Shown piece by piece: positions 63,397 to 64,000 of a DNA stretch of 64,000 nucleotides. The notes under the pieces are model-generated. The model had not been told where the DNA came from. It searched no databases and was given only the letters and a program-made list of their open reading frames with translations. Within the stretch, counting starts at the first letter, position 1. Each line of letters starts with the position of its first letter. The position numbers and the translations under genes were made by a program. The DNA is taken from contig JAJZQX010000014.1 of assembly GCA_021806645.1 (NCBI GenBank), positions 1 through 64,000 on the forward strand, written 5' to 3'. This stretch comes from Myxococcales bacterium. GTDB taxonomy: Bacteria; Myxococcota; Myxococcia; Myxococcales; Anaeromyxobacteraceae.

Positions 63397-63810
63397 TCAG
63401 CGGGTCGACTGGGCCCGGGCGCGCAGCAACGCGCTGGCCAGTGTGATGTTCTTCTGCCCGTGCGCCGTCGCCAGCTCGGCGGCCGCGGCCAGCCCGCTGC
63501 CGCGGCTGGTGGCCAGCTTCATCAGCATGGGGAGGTTGACCCCGGTGACCACCTCGATCTGCTCGTCGAGGAAGGTGAGCGCCAGGTTGGCGGGCGTGCC
63601 GCCGAACATGTCTGTCAGCACCAGCACCCCCTCGCCGTCCGCCCCCACCTTGTGGATGGCGGTGGCGAGGCGCGCCCGCGCCTCCTCGACCGGGCTGGAG
63701 GAGTCGATGGAGACGGAGGCCGAGCCGGCCACCGGTCCGACGATGCTCTCGGCCGTGCGGAGCAGCTCCGCGGCCAGCTGCCCGTGCGTGGCGACGACTA
63801 GTCCAACCAT
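63397..63810 (-). CDS. PTS mannose-family IIA component
   Basis: 137 residues. The phospho-His is H9 in 'V-V-A-T-H-G-Q-L-A', and 'L-T-D-M-F-G-G-T-P-A-N' is the second family block. It accepts phosphate from HPr. It is encoded directly downstream of rapZ (14 bases). Confidence 0.92.
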   Translation of the reverse strand: MVGLVVATHGQLAAELLRTAESIVGPVAGSASVSIDSSSPVEEARARLATAIHKVGADGEGVLVLTDMFGGTPANLALTFLDEQIEVVTGVNLPMLMKLATSRGSGLAAAAELATAHGQKNITLASALLRARAQSTR

Positions 63811-63824
63811 GGCGGAGCGGGAAC

Positions 63825-64000
63825 CTACTCCTTCTCGATGTCCCGATGCCAGAGGCGGACCGCCTGGCCGGCCGCCTCGAGCCGCCGGGCCAGTTCGCCG
63901 GCGATGGCCACGGAGCGGTGCTTGCCGCCGGTGCAGCCGATGGCGATGGTCAGGTAGCTCTTCCCTTCGGCCTTGTAGCGGGGCAGCAGGAAGCCACCGA
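63825..64000 (-). CDS. rapZ: RNase adapter protein RapZ, C-terminal part (runs off window)
   Basis: Only the last ~58 residues are in the window. They contain '[18 protein letters not shown]' and end 'W-H-R-D-I-E-K-E'. This is the highly conserved RapZ (YvcJ) C-terminus, a GTP/ATP-binding adapter linked to glmS regulation and cell wall precursor control. RapZ beside PTS genes is a widespread arrangement. In related genomes HPr kinase often lies just upstream. Confidence 0.92.
   Translation of the reverse strand, partial: GGFLLPRYKAEGKSYLTIAIGCTGGKHRSVAIAGELARRLEAAGQAVRLWHRDIEKE

Overview
The window looks like chromosome from a very GC-rich, Gram-negative delta-type proteobacterium. A myxobacterium of the Anaeromyxobacter type is my best guess. 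This is inferred from extreme G/C at third codon positions, Omp85/TamB outer-membrane genes, an ArsR-methyltransferase SAM-cycle regulator, an encapsulin-ferritin pair and a mannose-family PTS linked to rapZ. No species can be fixed from the sequence alone. The strong third-position bias keeps non-coding frames open, including one antisense frame of about 7.5 kb, so most long open frames are shadows. I see no rRNA, tRNA, CRISPR array, insertion sequence or prophage, and no gene-free stretch longer than 300 bases.

Layout. 1-4.04 kb: a PilZ-like protein at the left edge, a small HELVH protein, a B12/radical-SAM enzyme, and an ECF sigma factor flanked by two tiny membrane proteins. 4.3-12.5 kb: one giant cyclic beta-1,2-glucan synthase. 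12.6-16.9 kb: cytochrome bd oxidase (cydAB), a TerB-like protein and a CNNM/CBS transporter. 17-20.3 kb: serC, an acyl-ACP thioesterase and a lipoprotein with carboxypeptidase-regulatory-like repeats. 20.5-29.4 kb: HIT protein, prolyl oligopeptidase, an orphan AstA-like succinyltransferase, a PEGA protein, an M24 peptidase, a hybrid PAS histidine kinase and several unknowns. 29.4-33.3 kb: an HMG-CoA-lyase-like enzyme, an aldo/keto reductase, the encapsulin shell with its ferritin-like cargo, and a flavin reductase. 33.4-37.9 kb: a transsulfuration enzyme, argC-argB and an M20 peptidase. 37.9-49.4 kb: transglutaminase-like and DedA proteins, a GT87 membrane glycosyltransferase, TamB and an Omp85 protein, a SprT-like protein and an NFACT (Rqc2-type) protein. 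49.4-54.6 kb: a free-standing 21-codon lysine-rich micro-gene, then a tightly overlapped operon uppP-nudL-manC-algC-ROK kinase. 54.7-59.3 kb: SAM cycle genes metK, sahR-like and ahcY plus an HCCA isomerase. 59.3-64 kb: rapZ(partial)-PTS IIA-IIB-IIC-IID-HPr-EI.

Several blocks work as units. uppP recycles the undecaprenyl carrier while manC and algC make GDP-mannose and hexose-1-phosphate for envelope polysaccharide. The Omp85 protein and TamB form an envelope assembly pair. metK makes SAM and ahcY removes SAH under an ArsR-type regulator whose promoter carries a perfect inverted repeat. Encapsulin and its ferritin-like cargo form an iron-storage compartment. The PTS genes form a complete phosphorelay without a nearby sugar catabolic gene.

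The most unusual items are the lysine-rich micro-gene, which has its own promoter, palindrome, strong ribosome site and UUCG terminator, and a recurrent TANNNT box 6-9 bases before many start codons, which suggests widespread leaderless transcription.
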